This document shows positions 53,134 to 64,000 of a stretch of 64,000 nucleotides of DNA, one piece after another. The position numbers and the translations under genes are program-made. The stretch is from positions 372,001 to 436,000 of the forward strand of contig KQ965745.1 of the NCBI GenBank assembly GCA_001574975.1, in the 5' to 3' direction. The first letter of the stretch is position 1, and every line of letters begins with the position of its first letter. Origin of the DNA: Gonapodya prolifera JEL478. Taxonomy: Eukaryota; Monoblepharomycota; Monoblepharidomycetes; Monoblepharidales; Gonapodyaceae. Under the pieces are notes generated by a model. It ran no database searches and was not told where the DNA came from. It worked only from the letters and a program-made list of their open reading frames with translations.

Positions 53134-53751
53134 CTATAGGGCCCTCACAGGCCCCTCCCTTTTCATCGCCAGCGGCGCAGGACACCCAAAGCTCATCATC
53201 CAATAAACCTCGCGATCAATGGAGCTCTCGTTCTCTGCCCTCGATCTGTCCTTCTTCGCCTCCCTGTCGACGTCCTTCCCCACCTTCTCGGTCGAGACCA
53301 TCTCCGTGGTTGTCTTCCTGGTGCGCACTAGCGACCCCCCCTGAATGTCGGCGGTGAGTTTTGTTTCCTGGTGGAACGCCCAGCGATAACTTGGGGAATC
53401 TGAGGGTTTTCGGGTGCCAGTTCCCACGGATTCGAGAATGAGCGCCTCGGACGACAGGTGCTGGGAGGAGTTGAGTCGAGTTGTAAGCTCGGCGAGGAAG
53501 CATGACGATGGGGAAGCGGACGAGGTGGGGGTGGTCTTGGGCGGTAGGGGCGAGAGTGCGATGGGGGAGCGTTGGGACGCATAGTCCCCCTCTTTGGCCG
53601 CGAAGAAACCAGTTGAGATGCTGCACTTGCCGGTTCTTCTCAAGAGAAAAAGAATGGAGACGGCGATCCCGGCAATCAGAAGCGATCGGAGGAGAGCTGG
53701 TAAGATAGGGCCGACGAGGACTTCCAGCTCTTGCGCATCGAAAGTAGTCAT
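53134..53751 (-). CDS. Small single-pass membrane protein, unknown
   Basis: Single-exon frame of 205 residues. After a short acidic N-terminus (MTTFDAQELEVLVGPIL) comes one hydrophobic helix, LLRSLLIAGIAVSILFLLRR (about residues 20-39), ended by two Arg. A Ser/Pro-rich region and a charged Lys/Glu/Asp/Arg stretch follow. The layout suggests a short lumenal or extracellular N-terminus with a cytosolic tail, by the positive-inside rule. A TATA-like element lies about 85 nt upstream. No family is recognised, and it could be lineage-specific. Confidence 0.45.
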   Translation of the reverse strand: MTTFDAQELEVLVGPILPALLRSLLIAGIAVSILFLLRRTGKCSISTGFFAAKEGDYASQRSPIALSPLPPKTTPTSSASPSSCFLAELTTRLNSSQHLSSEALILESVGTGTRKPSDSPSYRWAFHQETKLTADIQGGSLVRTRKTTTEMVSTEKVGKDVDREAKKDRSRAENESSIDREVYWMMSFGCPAPLAMKREGPVRAL

Positions 53752-53832
53752 GAAAGTGGTGATGGGGACAGGGATCTTCGTGCGGAAGAGTAGATTTGTG
53801 TGTTCGGGAACCGAGAATGTATCAATTTGTGC

Positions 53833-53840
53833 TTATATAA
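53833..53840 (-). promoter_or_regulatory. TATA-like box upstream of small membrane-protein gene
   Basis: Reads TTATATAA on the minus strand (and, being nearly palindromic, on the plus), about 82-89 nt before the start at 53751, a usual TATA distance for a fungal promoter with a short leader. Confidence 0.45.
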
Positions 53841-54300
53841 CCTCCGAATTTGAAATGTGTTTGAGTGCGAAGACGATCATAACAAAAACAAAGCAAACAG
53901 GCCTCCCAAACCTTAGCGCACGCAACGAACCAGATGAAACAATCAGGTTTTGTATGCAATGATAGGAGCGAATGAAAAGATAGCAAAGTGACACAAAAGG
54001 GGGAGAGCGACTTCGAAGCATTGGTCGGGTGCACAGTCGCACAACTTCAAGAAAACCTGACTCATCAAGCCAGATCAAAGCAAAACAGCGGCCGAACTGC
54101 AAAGTTACTGAGATGACTGGTCCTCGAATTGACGTCATAGTCAGTCGTGTCATTTCTGGAACTGAATTCAGCTTTGTAAAGAAAGCAAGTAAAAGTAGGT
54201 AAGATTTAAAATTAGATTGACACGGGTGGGTTTGCTCATTGAAGGTGTCCTGCATTATTGTTGGGAATTGAACCTGGGTGGGCATCAACCGACTCTCAAA
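53841..54300. other. Intergenic between divergent genes
   Basis: About 460 bp between the TATA-like element of the small membrane-protein gene and the ankyrin-like gene start. A long open frame on the minus strand (53833-54459) has no domain. No regulatory site is recognised. Confidence 0.4.
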
Positions 54301-54972
54301 ATGCAAACCGGAACCACACTCCTCGACCATGTTCTCCTCGAATCCATCGAAGATGGCGACATCTCTGCAGCCAGGTGTGCTCTCTCCCTGGGCGCGAACC
54401 CCGCACCCAGGAAGCTTCTTACGGTGACACGGATGCGCTCCAACTCGCACTCCACCCAATCAACGGCTGGGCAGACCAAAACGGCACGCGCCGAACCATG
54501 TTTGTGTCTGGCTATTCTCCGAGGAGACGCTGACCTCGTGGAGCTTCTCGTGCAAGGCGGCATAGACGTCAGTAAGCCTGTTTGGTGGAAGGTCCCGGAC
54601 TATACACTTGCAGAGCCTGGATTTGTTTGGCATCGTGGCCGGTGGTGCACAAGCGTGAGTTTTCCCAGCGCTCTGTGTCTTGCCGTGGGCGCTGGTGGTG
54701 TCCAATTAGATGCTGACGAACGGACAACATCACCGTTAGGGCAGAGAGTGCGTGTGAACAAGCCTGGAGCGCATGTTCTCGTGTTTGGACAAGGATCGAC
54801 GGGACTTTGGGATACCATGGAGCTGAAGGGCAACCTGGAAATGGTTGAGACGTTGCTGAGGTGTGGAGCCAAAGTCGGCGAAGAAGAGTTGCGGGCGACA
54901 CCAGCAAGGCGTTATCATGTGGAGTGCAAGCGGAATGAGCCCGGGCGCTCGGAGATCAATACTTGGGGATGA
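54301..54972 (+). CDS. Ankyrin-repeat-like protein, N-terminal part
   Basis: Residues from the Met at 54301 show ankyrin-type helices: LLDHVLLESIEDGDISAARC with ALSLGANPA, then LCLAILRGDADLVELLVQGG, and GNLEMVETLLRCGAKV. Each has the x-GD/GN-x-x-x-V-x-x-LL-x-x-GA pattern. The frame ends at 54972 after a short charged segment. The next coding-looking stretch starts in another frame from about 54863-54929 and continues for 1.4 kb, so the two may be one gene joined by an unseen intron or separated by a frameshift. A GTGAGT at 54654 is a possible donor. Ankyrin repeats mediate protein contacts; no specific role can be given. Confidence 0.5.
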   Translation: MQTGTTLLDHVLLESIEDGDISAARCALSLGANPAPRKLLTVTRMRSNSHSTQSTAGQTKTARAEPCLCLAILRGDADLVELLVQGGIDVSKPVWWKVPDYTLAEPGFVWHRGRWCTSVSFPSALCLAVGAGGVQLDADERTTSPLGQRVRVNKPGAHVLVFGQGSTGLWDTMELKGNLEMVETLLRCGAKVGEEELRATPARRYHVECKRNEPGRSEINTWG

Positions 54973-56382
54973 CGACAGCACACCACGTCAACGGAGGAAC
55001 GCTGCAATCCGTCAGATGTCGGTTGGGACACTGAATCCACCTTTGGTAAGCTACCTATGCTATGAATTACAAGCTGGTTCTGACGGACTCCAACTTCTCT
55101 ATCTCCTTTGATTCCCAAAAAGCCCCAAACCTGAACGACCGCCGTACCCCACTCTCACCGAGAACCGCGAAGAATATTGTTCGCCACCCCCCCAGGTCGC
55201 CAGGTATTTCAACGTGCCCTCCACCTCGGCCCTATTCTCACTCGTCTCTCAACAACTCCACCCCACTCCCATCCCAATGGTGGCAAGTAGATCCGGGCGG
55301 GGCAAATGACAGATTAGACAGCGGCTTTGCAGAGTCGGAGTGGCTGTCTGCCTCTTGCAACGATTGGGAGAGGAAACCAAGCGTTGGGCATGGAACCCCG
55401 GGAGGAATGAGTCGGAAAGAGGCAGTTGCGCCCAAAAACAGCAACACGGGAGGAGACCGGTTCGGATCGCGAGCAGCAATGGGCGCAACCGCCAAAGGCA
55501 CCCCCGTTGTCCAGGGGCACACACCTGAACCGAATGCATTCTTGGTGAGCAGTACTGCCTTTTTGTTGTATCTGCTTTCACTCTTAAACCTTGACATATA
55601 TTTATCAGGATGCGGAAACTTTCTTAGCTGGGTTGCGCCTTGGACTCCAGGGGCAACAGCGCACGTTTGAGAGAAAAGAAGAGGACTTTGTCAAAAGCTC
55701 ACATCGTCCTGGAGTGAACGACGTTCATAACCCTGAAGAGGAGAAGCGTGAGTGGGAAAGTTCGCGGACCACGGGCCGCGCTGAGCTGCATACCCCGAGG
55801 TCTCAGAAAGAACTCCACGAGTATCGAGAACAGGAACAAAACAGGAAAAAGACCGAACATGTAAAGAAAGAGCGTCCGAGCAGTGTACTGCCGTCATTTG
55901 ATACGCTGAAAGGAAGTTGGAGACCAGTTGGTGCAAGGCGCAGTGAGGGTATGAGAGTGGGATCAAGGATATCTCCGACTCATCAAGCTGCCCTGAATGC
56001 GCAAGCGCAAGCGACAAACAAGGGCCAAGGCATGGGGCCTGGGCGGAGCAACAGAGACGCAACGTTGCGGGATCGCGTGCAAGAAGGAGAAGTGATGAAA
56101 ATGATGAAGGAGCCCTCGAGATCAGAAGGACAGAGGCATACTAACTCACCGAGCACTAAAGGAGAAGGAGGACCTGCTGGCCGTTTTTACACTGAAACGG
56201 CACCTACGGGCTCGATTACGTTAGGGTCAATAAGTCTAAGCTCGCCGAAAACAATGACAGCGGAGATCCAGGCAACGACACCAGGTCAAGAAGGAGCGCC
56301 AAAATTACGGAAGAGATGTCACCGTGGAAAAGAGGTCGGAAGCATCCGGTCGCTCCAGGAAGTGACGCCCAAAGTAACGTGA
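54863..56382 (+). CDS. Disordered charged protein, possibly 3' part of the ankyrin gene
   Basis: The first segment has ARRSILGDDDSTPRQRRNAA and VGTLNPPL. An intron (GTAAGC donor near 55048) follows, then a Pro/Ser/Gly-rich exon with SQWWQVDPGG and ESEWLSASCNDWERKPS. A second intron (GTGAGC donor after PNAFL) leads to DAETFLAGLRLGLQGQQRTF and a long Lys/Glu/Arg/Ser-rich tail ending at 56382 (PKVT). One short amphipathic helix (ETFLAGLRLGLQ) is the only ordered-looking part. No family is recognised. The first Met here is uncertain because the frame overlaps the end of the ankyrin-like frame. Confidence 0.5.
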
Positions 56383-56810
56383 AAGGCCCGCAAAGCCTGG
56401 GCGGAGCCACGAGCTCGAAAATGTTTCCAGACGGAAGCGAGACCAAATGAAAGACTAGGATCTGACTTTTGGAGAGATATCGGGAAGGGCCTGTTGTGAT
56501 GAAGACGAAGTTGATGTCTCATCATAAAGTATAGCGTTCTAATACAAATATATTTACATCACTCAATCCCCCTTTACCAGTGAGTAAAACTTGACGGTAG
56601 ATATAGCAGCTGAAACGCTTGACCGGTCTGGGTCTGACCAGAGCGGTAATTGTCAGCGTTAAGAAGTAACGTTTCGAAGGGTGTGAATTCTGTGAATCGG
56701 ATTCATCGGCGCTACTCAGCCATTTGTGAAGCAAGAAGATTACGGTTGAATCGAGATATGATGCTAAAATTATATACATGCAGTGGACAGTGCTAATACA
56801 TAATTGCACG
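56383..56810. other. Intergenic between convergent genes
   Basis: A/T-richer 3' flank shared by the disordered gene and the permease. No gene, terminator structure or repeat is recognised. Confidence 0.45.
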
Positions 56811-59305
56811 CTACGCCGACACGTCCTTTGTTGCGTTCACCTTTTCAAGATCAGCAAGTTCTTCGTCGGAAATGTGGGAGACTGGTCCGTGGAACCAGTT
56901 CTTGGCGGACTGATTGGGGTATTCGCGATCAAATCGGAGGCGAGCTTTTGAAACCAAGGTTCTGCAGTGCTCACCACAAACCATGCGACGGTAATCACAC
57001 CAATGTAGAAAACCACCAAAATAGGCGCATCTACAAGTTCCCGGAGGCTGATCAATATGACGTACGAATTACTACCCTGTTTGTTGCATTATAACTCACA
57101 GTTGAGGTTGGTGCCTGTGACAGGGTACGTTGACGGAAGAGAGAACAGCAAGGTAATGCAAGTGACCCAGGCGATTGAGATCCAGTTCACGATAGGAGAG
57201 AGTCGACCCATGTTGATTGCTGAATGTTGTCACTTGCATAAGAATACACGCAAAATAGGGTGGGATCGTGGAAACTCACGTCCTGGTTTGAACGAGTCCC
57301 GTGCAACTACAGCTTTTGAGAAAATAGGAATCACGTAGGAGACCATGTATCCGACTATAATCGCAAGGTTCAAGTCAACTTCATCCATCTAACTCGAAGT
57401 ACACAACACACTCACTGGTAGCAACTGATGAGAAAGCTGAAAGAGCAACGTTGCTTCCGAAACCAATGCAAGCCAAAGCCATCGACGCTGTTTAGTATGG
57501 AAAGTTTGGACCATGAGCTATGTGAGAGAGTGTGATTTACTTCTAGAACTTACCAAAAACAACAAGCCATACTGCTCTTAGCGGAAGTCTTGAGGTCGGG
57601 TGCGCGTAATAAAAGTATTGAGAGAGTGTGGTACCAAACCCACGGTCTCTGGACCACGCTGCAATTGAATGGTGTCATCAATCTTTGAAAGCCAAAGCGG
57701 TTCCCAAGGAGATCTGGACTTACCATACACGACTCGGCTGTTAGCGGTGACTGAGCACACGAGACAGCAGCAGGAGCAGATCAAAACGATGATCAAAATA
57801 ACAGTTGTCCAGACCGGACCAGCGACGTCCATGTAAAGCTGCGTGATCGTTTGTGGGTACGGCGAAGTAAGGATGGACTGAACATCTTGAATTGAGAAGA
57901 GGACCGAGATCGTCAGGAAGAAACCGATGACCACCTTTATTGAGGAAAGTGGAGTTACGTCACGTCATCTCATAATCGCGGCACTTTGCGAATCAATGCA
58001 CGTACAGCAATCGTGACAGAGGATGAGATTCCCCGAGCTGCATGAATGTGAGAGTCCACGGTTCTAGAGCATTTTAAGAAGGGATGAGCAAGAAGGTTTC
58101 AAAATGATGGTATCATGTATACTAACTCTTCGGCAATGTGAGCGGAAGCATCGAAACCTAGGAACTATGACAAGGGTGAGACACAATATTTTACGAGCAG
58201 AAGTTTTGCGAGTGGCGGTTGCTTAACGCCTAACATACCGTCCACGAGGGGAAGAGAAGTCCCAAGAGCACAGCAAATCCCATGCTATCCTGCCCCGTAA
58301 GATTTTCAAACTGCTGGAAGACGAAAGAAGCTGACTGAAGCTTCGGTGCCTTCACCAGTACTAAGATACCAATGAAGAACTGGTGGGGAGAGCTGCTGTC
58401 TCACGCATTTGCAGAGGAACCTCAATGAGGGAGAACGCACCGTGCCAAAGATGTGGGAGTACACAGATAACTCCACGATTTTAGCAATCACTTGGTCGTG
58501 AAGTGAGTTCAAAATTGCTGCAAGTAACAGTGCAGCTTCGGCGAGCGCGGCTAACTTGACCAGCGTCACTTCCACCTCAGGATGCCACACTACGTCGAAA
58601 TTGTCAGCAATCGTTACATCACCATGCCGCAAACTAATTTTTTACCTAGCACCAAGCTCCACGTGAATTGTGAGATGGAGAACGCCACGGAAATGGAGCC
58701 GGAGACACCGCCTTTAAGTGTTGGATGATAAACAAGCGTCGTCGGTGGTTCGAGCAGAATGAAGCAATTGAATTACCAATGATTCCAATCCAAGCGGTGT
58801 ACCAAGCGAAGAACGGACCCCAATTGTCGCCGCCAAGCTTTGCGGCCCAGTAGTAAAGACCACCGGCTGTGGGCATTGCGGAGCAAATTTCCGTCAATCT
58901 ACAGATAATCCAGAATCAGGAAATCTTACTCTTGTACGCGATGAAAGAAAGATGAGGGGGACCCACGAATACGCAACGCATAGTACGAGCGCCGACACAA
59001 CAAGCCATCCAATTATGGCGCCAGCACTACCTCCGGCAACAAGTGCATAGGAGAGCAAGGTGTTTACTCCGATAATGATCGAGACGATCGTGAATGAAAC
59101 CCCAAAGTTCTGAGAAAGGCAGTTGGCGACGGCATAAAGTGGTGCAGGAGCAAGCATACATGAATAAACTTAAAACCCCGTTTGAACTCCCTGGACATGG
59201 AAGTTCATCAGACGGGACAAGGCAAATGTGATGCTTGAGCGCCGAGCATCAAACTCACTGCTTGTATCCAAGCTTCGCTAGTCTAATTTCGTCTTCGGTG
59301 GCCAT
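56811..59305 (-). CDS. Amino-acid/GABA permease (APC superfamily)
   Basis: Polytopic plasma- or vacuolar-membrane transporter of the APC superfamily, nearest to fungal GABA/choline permeases (UGA4 type). The start MATEDEIRLAKLGYKQ at 59305 is acidic. Diagnostic segments: FGVSFTIVSIIIGVNTLLSY, GSAGAIIGWLVVSALVLCVA, LTEICSAMPTAGGLYYWAAK (conserved TM3 motif), GPFFAWYTAWIGIIGNSIAS, LLFPSWTFLGFDASAHIAEE (substrate-site helix), SVTIAVVIGFFLTISVLFSI, VTANSRVVY with AWSRDRG, and NYAPILVVFYIGVITVAWFV. About 12 transmembrane helices are expected. A 65-nt intron at 56910-56974 is inferred because removing it gives AWFVSAKNWFHGPVSHISDE, the usual permease C-terminus, ending at 56811. There are many short introns. 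The exon 1-2 join near 59160 is not fully resolved. Confidence 0.92.
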
Positions 59306-60583
59306 GGTTGTCAATTGGAAAGTTGGAACAAACAAAATCTGCTGTGTTGCGTCCACCTAGGCTGGAGACAAATCGGCGCTTCGTGATATTATCGGCAATT
59401 TCCCGATGAGTGTTTTTTTTTTTTTTTGCCCCTTTGGGAGACGTCCAAGTGCAAAGGGAGCCTGTCTCCACCTGTCTCCACCTTTCCACACCAACGAACT
59501 ATAGAAGCGGAAGGCAATCGATAACAGCACGAAAGAGACGGACACGATCGTCGTTTTCGTGGAAAATCTGCGTCGCTTCCCACAGACAAAGTTACCGTGT
59601 GGTCTCAATTGAAGCTGTGGCGCAGCAGGCGCCAAACAAAGCCTCCGATTTCGGCTAGCATCCGTTGGCGAGAGGGTGCCTCTTGATCAACCATTTCTCC
59701 GTATGGGGTTTTGCTGACAAATTACCATGGGTCGATGGGTGTAACATTCCGTGAAGGAATTCATGGAAATACACATGGGCTACACCTACTTCTGAGAACC
59801 ACCATAAAAACCGTTGTACGGATTTTGTAGTATCCTTCCGAATCAGTTCTTGGATGACCGCAAAAGGCACAACGCTGCAGCTCCCTGCACATGACTGGCG
59901 CACACTCGATTAGTTTGTTCCCATCTGTAATCTCGTATTCGGTGCTCCTACTCTCCCACGAATCGGTCCGGGACTCTGTTCAGGCGAATCTTACTTGTAA
60001 CTTCGATTCATCAGTCCCTCACTTCAGAGTTGCTCGATCAATTGGTTCGCGTCTTCTCTTAAGAACCGTAGCTGAATATTCGCGCGATGATGCATCGCGG
60101 GAGTGAAAAAGCAGCACATGGGATCACTCTTCCAATGTCCGTTTTGGCTGCTGGGGAAACTGCGGACACAACAAGGACCACGACGGACCTCTCCCACTGT
60201 CACGAGGGAGGACGGGAGTGGACGGGAGCGAAAGGAGAAGCGGGACAACGACGATATTAAAACGGGGACATGAGCGGGGATGGAGTGACCGGGGCTGGGA
60301 GTGGTGGTGGGAATGGCGACGTGAGTGGTTTGAGGGGGGAATGGAGAGAATGAGGGACGATGGAATCGGGAAAGTGGGAAGTCAGGAAAATTGAAAAGAT
60401 ATGAAAGAGGAAGGATAGGTGGGGAGGAGGAAGGAGCGGGGTCGGGGGAAGAGGAGGAAGAGCGCTGGATGAGGTTTACCTGTGGAAGGGGACGATGGGA
60501 CCGATGAGAGAGAAGTGACAGGGAGAAGTGTTTTCTATTTCGATTGAAAATGAAGTGGTAACGAGGAAACGAAGGCGACGGCA
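59306..60583. other. Intergenic between divergent genes
   Basis: Holds a 15-T run at 59413-59427, a direct repeat CCTGTCTCCA at 59461-59480, and a strongly purine-rich plus-strand stretch at about 60190-60500 rich in GGGA. The last could be a nucleosome-depleted promoter or 5' leader for INO80. Open frames on the minus strand here are Ser/Pro low complexity and are not supported. Confidence 0.5.
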
Positions 60584-60848
60584 GTGGGGCATGTGGACTG
60601 TTGCTCACTGCACCTTCCGGTCACAATTCACGTCTCCCGCTTCACTCGACGCCATTACATCTCTTTCCCCCCCTTTCATATCATCACTCGCTGCGCGTGC
60701 CTGCTACAAACCATTCGCTGTACCGCTCTCGTCCGCCAGCCCAATCACGCTCGCTACCACTCTGATGTAAACTCTTTCCCTCCTATACCCGCACACTCCA
60801 ACTCCCCTCTCCCTCCACAGTCTCTTCAACCGTCACACTCCTACTCGA

Positions 60849-63800
60849 TGCACCACGCAAACTCTCAACCCCACATGCCCACAAACTCCGTGAAACAACA
60901 TTCCTACCCGAACATGGATTCCTCTCTCTCTCCTCTCCGCTCTGTAAACTCTCTCCCTTCTCTCCCTTCAACGCATCCTTACTCTCTGAACTCTCAAAAC
61001 TCTTTTCCGCCTCCTCACTCGCTACAACAATCTACACCGCTCCCGCACGCGACCCCGTTGCCACCAGCCTGGAGAAACTCGCTTCCGCATCCCTCGCAAC
61101 CCGCACATTCTCCCTGGCACAACCGACCAGAGTTACCCCCTAATCCCCACTGGCTGAATCCTCACCAAAACCCCCATCCATTCCCTCACGATCCCTCTCC
61201 CTTGCCATGGATCAACGGATCGCTTCAAGCCCCGCCCAACCCGAACCCACCACCTCAACGATGGCAGTCTGCACTGGACCTTGCACCAAGACCTCAGTAT
61301 CACGACCCATACCACGACCCATCCATTCCTCGACTCCCTTATCCAGGCCCCATGCCCGATTCCCGTTACCAAGCCCCACCCTCCTCGTCTGCTCCACCCC
61401 ACTATCCATACCCACCGCACCCACGACCGCCTACGTACACACACCAGCCACTCGCCTCTCCTTCAAACGCTCACGTGCCTCCAAACAATCACGCACCTCA
61501 ATTAATGCCTTCTCTCCAGGTCAACCAATCTCCTTTTTCGGCCAGGCCACCTTACGGCAACCAACCTCCGGAGGTCGTGCAGGTGCCTTTGCGCTCGGAA
61601 TCCGGAGATTCGAGGAGTTCATGGGTTGCGCATGGTGGGAGAGAGGTACGTGGCGGGTTGGGAGATACATATGCGGGGACGACGCAAAAGGGAAGCACAG
61701 GACTTTGCTTCCGTCAACGGGATCGTACACTCATCGCAAATCTGATCTCCCCATTTTCCATATTCCCATTCAGGACTTACCCGTCTACCGACCGGAACCC
61801 CTGTACAACACCTCACTTCGCCCGGAACCTTTGTACACTCAGGCTCGGCCGGCTCTCTCTCCAAACCTCGCCCCCTCTTCGCTCCCTACGTTCCCGTATC
61901 ACCCTTTTGGCGCGCCTGGCCCGCCGTCAACTCCTCTTGGGAGGCCCCCCCAAGGAGACAGAAGTGCGGCGTTGCCCCAACCAGTTCAGCCCCTGCAGCC
62001 GCTCCACACCAGCACGCCGGTTGCGGGGCCGGCATGGGGACAGACCGGCGCAAGGGGTCCCGGGGAGAATGGCTTGGTGGATCAGGGCGGAAGGTGGACT
62101 GTTGATGAAGCAAAAGATGAGATGGGGATGCCAAAGGGAAACTCTGCGCAACTCCAGATGGCTGGAATGAGTGGGCCTCACACAGTGTCACCGTCACGTG
62201 CGATGGTGGGCGGCGCTTCTCAGTCAGAGGCGATGCCCAACGGACTCGAGTCGGCGCTGGTGCAGGAGCAGACTCGAGAGACAGTGGCTGGGAGAAGAAC
62301 GTCTTTGGGTGCTCAAGGAGGAGCACTTGGGAAGGCTGAGATGGTGCCGAGGAACGGGATTGCACCAGACGAAGATTCGGGAACTACACCACGTTATATC
62401 GGCGGCGTTCCCAACGGGTCTGCTTCGGTCTCGTCCCCGCCAACCCGCCCAACTCCTCTCTTGAATGGTACGTGGAGGGAACCCTCAGTGCGTGCCATGC
62501 CCATTCTGGCACCCAGTGTCACTGCTCCATCGAGTGCACCTTCCTCGTCACCGTTGCTCGCCGCGCTGCCTGGGTTCCCGATAGGACTCCCACCCCTCCT
62601 AGTCCCGCCTCGGCGGCCACCCTCTGTGCCGCCCGGGGCACAGGGGGGACCGGGAAAACGCTCAGCTCCCCACCCCACACCAGGACCCTCTCCACCCCTC
62701 AAGAGGGCCCGGACAGGATCTCCACCAGCCGCCACACCTTCGAGTGTAGTTTATCTGGTAGACTCGGATTCAGGGTCCGACGATGGGCCGCGCTCTCCTC
62801 CCCCGAACCCGGCGGTTCTTGTGAGGGCTTTGGTATCGGCCAGGAGGGACAAGTTGAACCGAGTCGGCGCTCGTGGGGTAAAGGCGAACATAAAGAGGAG
62901 GCTTGCGACTGTATGGACAGAGGAGAAGGAAGTGGAGGAGGAGATGAGGAGGGACAGAGAGGTTGCGAGGATGCGGGAGGGGGGACGGACCAAGGGTAAG
63001 AAAGTAGAGGCGTCAGGTGGAAATGTCGACCTTGATCTGGAGTGGGACGCGAATGGAAACGGCTATGGCGGCCCAGATGGTGTGGGAATAGAGGGGATCA
63101 ACGCATCTTTTCGCACCCGGGACTCAGCCCCATCTCCCACCCCACTAGTTGGGTCGCAAGGTCCACCCAAAACGGTACCCACCAAAATTCGATCAGAGAC
63201 CCCCAGGAGCGACGTCCGGGCGGGGGCTGGGAGTCCTGCGCCACCAAAGGCTGTGCCAGTTGCCGCGATGGACAACGGAGCGGAAGAGGCTTTGAGAAGG
63301 GATGTGGGAGAGGAAGAATGGGTGGAAATGAGAGAAGGAGAAGGTGGGAGGAGGTGGGACGCGTGGAGAGAAGTGCTTGGAGGAGTTGGAGAGGTGGTGT
63401 CGGAGTGTGAATTATATTTTACCGATTGGACTTCATGCTGACCCATTTTTTGGATTTGCAGGCATCGCTTCAGCTTACCTCCGTCCGTACCGGTCGGGCT
63501 AACGTCCTTCGCCGCCTTTCGCAGCAATCCGTGCATACATATCGTCGGTGGGGGGCGCGGTTGGCACGTAGTTCCGTGTCGGCCACGGCCGCTCGGTCCC
63601 GTAAGATTGTTCGGGAGCTGGCATCGTTTTGGAGGCGCAACGAGAGGGAGGAGCGTGACAGGCAGAAGAGGGCAGAAAGGGAGGCTGTGGAGAGGAGGAG
63701 GAAAGAGGAGGAGGAAAGGGAGGCTAAGAGGGCGGGGAGGAAGTTGGAATTTTTGATCAGGCAAACGGAGCTGTACAGTCACTTTGTGGCGAAGAAAAGG

Positions 63801-64000
63801 GGTGTGTCTGGTGGAGCCGAAAGTGCCGAGCCTGCCGGACCCGTGGCTATTGCCGGTGGGAAAGGTTCTGCAGGATCTGTCGGGGCACCGGCATTTGCCA
63901 CAGGTGCGTCCGCCTCCTCCTCTGCGCAGCCATCAGCAGGCGGAAACTCTGGTGCACTGGACTTCGACACGGCTTCGGACGACCATCTTGCCGAGCGTGC
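60849..64000 (+). CDS. INO80: INO80 chromatin-remodelling ATPase, 5' part (DBINO domain)
   Basis: Catalytic subunit of the INO80 nucleosome remodeller, truncated by the window end before the Snf2 ATPase. The N-terminus is Pro/Ser/His-rich and disordered (PYHDPSIPRLPYPGPMPDSR). An intron at about 61647-61770 (GTACGT donor, TTCAG acceptor) joins it to DLPVYRPEPLYNTSLRPEPL. A basic/acidic segment with SARRDKLNRVGARGVKANIK follows. After a further intron (acceptor before 63462) comes the diagnostic DBINO domain: SRKIVRELASFWRRNEREER, REAVERRRKEEEEREAKRAG and RKLEFLIRQTELYSHFVAKK, which binds actin-related proteins and actin in INO80. The start is uncertain: an acceptor-like CCACAG at 60815-60820 suggests an upstream exon, and the frame is open back to 60584. 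Confidence 0.88.

Noticed and set aside
54250-54290. A tRNA T-arm-like string (complement GGTTCAATTCCC)
   Set aside because: The flanking bases do not form the 5-bp T stem and no acceptor, D or anticodon arms are found at the right distances.
60024-60608. A 194-codon minus-strand Ser/Pro frame
   Set aside because: It is the complement of a purine-rich promoter or leader stretch, with no domain and no splice-supported extension.

Overview
The window is intron-dense nuclear DNA, most likely from a fungus. Coding exons are broken by many short introns with GTRNGT-type donors. The gene set is fungal: prephenate dehydrogenase TYR1, a KIN1-type kinase with a KA1 tail, karyopherin KAP123, and a glucoamylase with an N-terminal CBM21. 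A homeodomain factor, COP9 subunit 1, a Tra2-like splicing factor and an INO80 ATPase are also present. The CBM21-GH15 order and the ankyrin-like gene hint at an early-diverging (zoosporic or mucoralean) lineage, but that placement is inference. No prophage, CRISPR array, rRNA or convincing tRNA is visible.

Layout. 0-11 kb: eIF2-beta (+), a PSMG1-like proteasome assembly chaperone (+), TYR1 (-), and KAP123 (+), the last two divergent. A GC-rich repeat family sits in the introns of both TYR1 and KAP123. 11-18.4 kb: a homeodomain factor (-), ribosome-biogenesis GTPase NUG1 (-) and a Tra2-like RRM/RS protein (+); NUG1 and Tra2 share a promoter of about 112 bp. 18.4-20.5 kb: non-coding, with degenerate C-rich minisatellites. 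20.5-29.8 kb: one very large secreted-protein locus (-) with a signal peptide, two duplicated lamin-tail-like domains, a beta-propeller-like segment, an OB fold, an endonuclease/exonuclease/phosphatase domain, Thr/Ser-rich linkers and a C-terminal repeat module of unknown type. 31.4-42 kb: CSN1, a tail-anchored protein of unknown function, KIN1 and a small unknown gene, all (-). 42.3-52.3 kb: PMS1 (+), a PPR-like protein (-) and glucoamylase (-). 53-64 kb: a small membrane protein (-), an ankyrin-like gene and a disordered gene (+, perhaps one locus), an amino-acid/GABA permease (-), and the 5' part of INO80 (+), cut by the window end.

Most genes are housekeeping: translation, proteasome and COP9 assembly, import, ribosome biogenesis, splicing, repair and chromatin. 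The secreted part is glucoamylase (starch) and the large predicted nuclease (extracellular DNA), which fits an osmotrophic saprotroph. The nuclease locus is the strongest candidate for something undescribed. Exon boundaries were read by eye from splice signals and frame continuity; outer coordinates span start to stop codon including introns.
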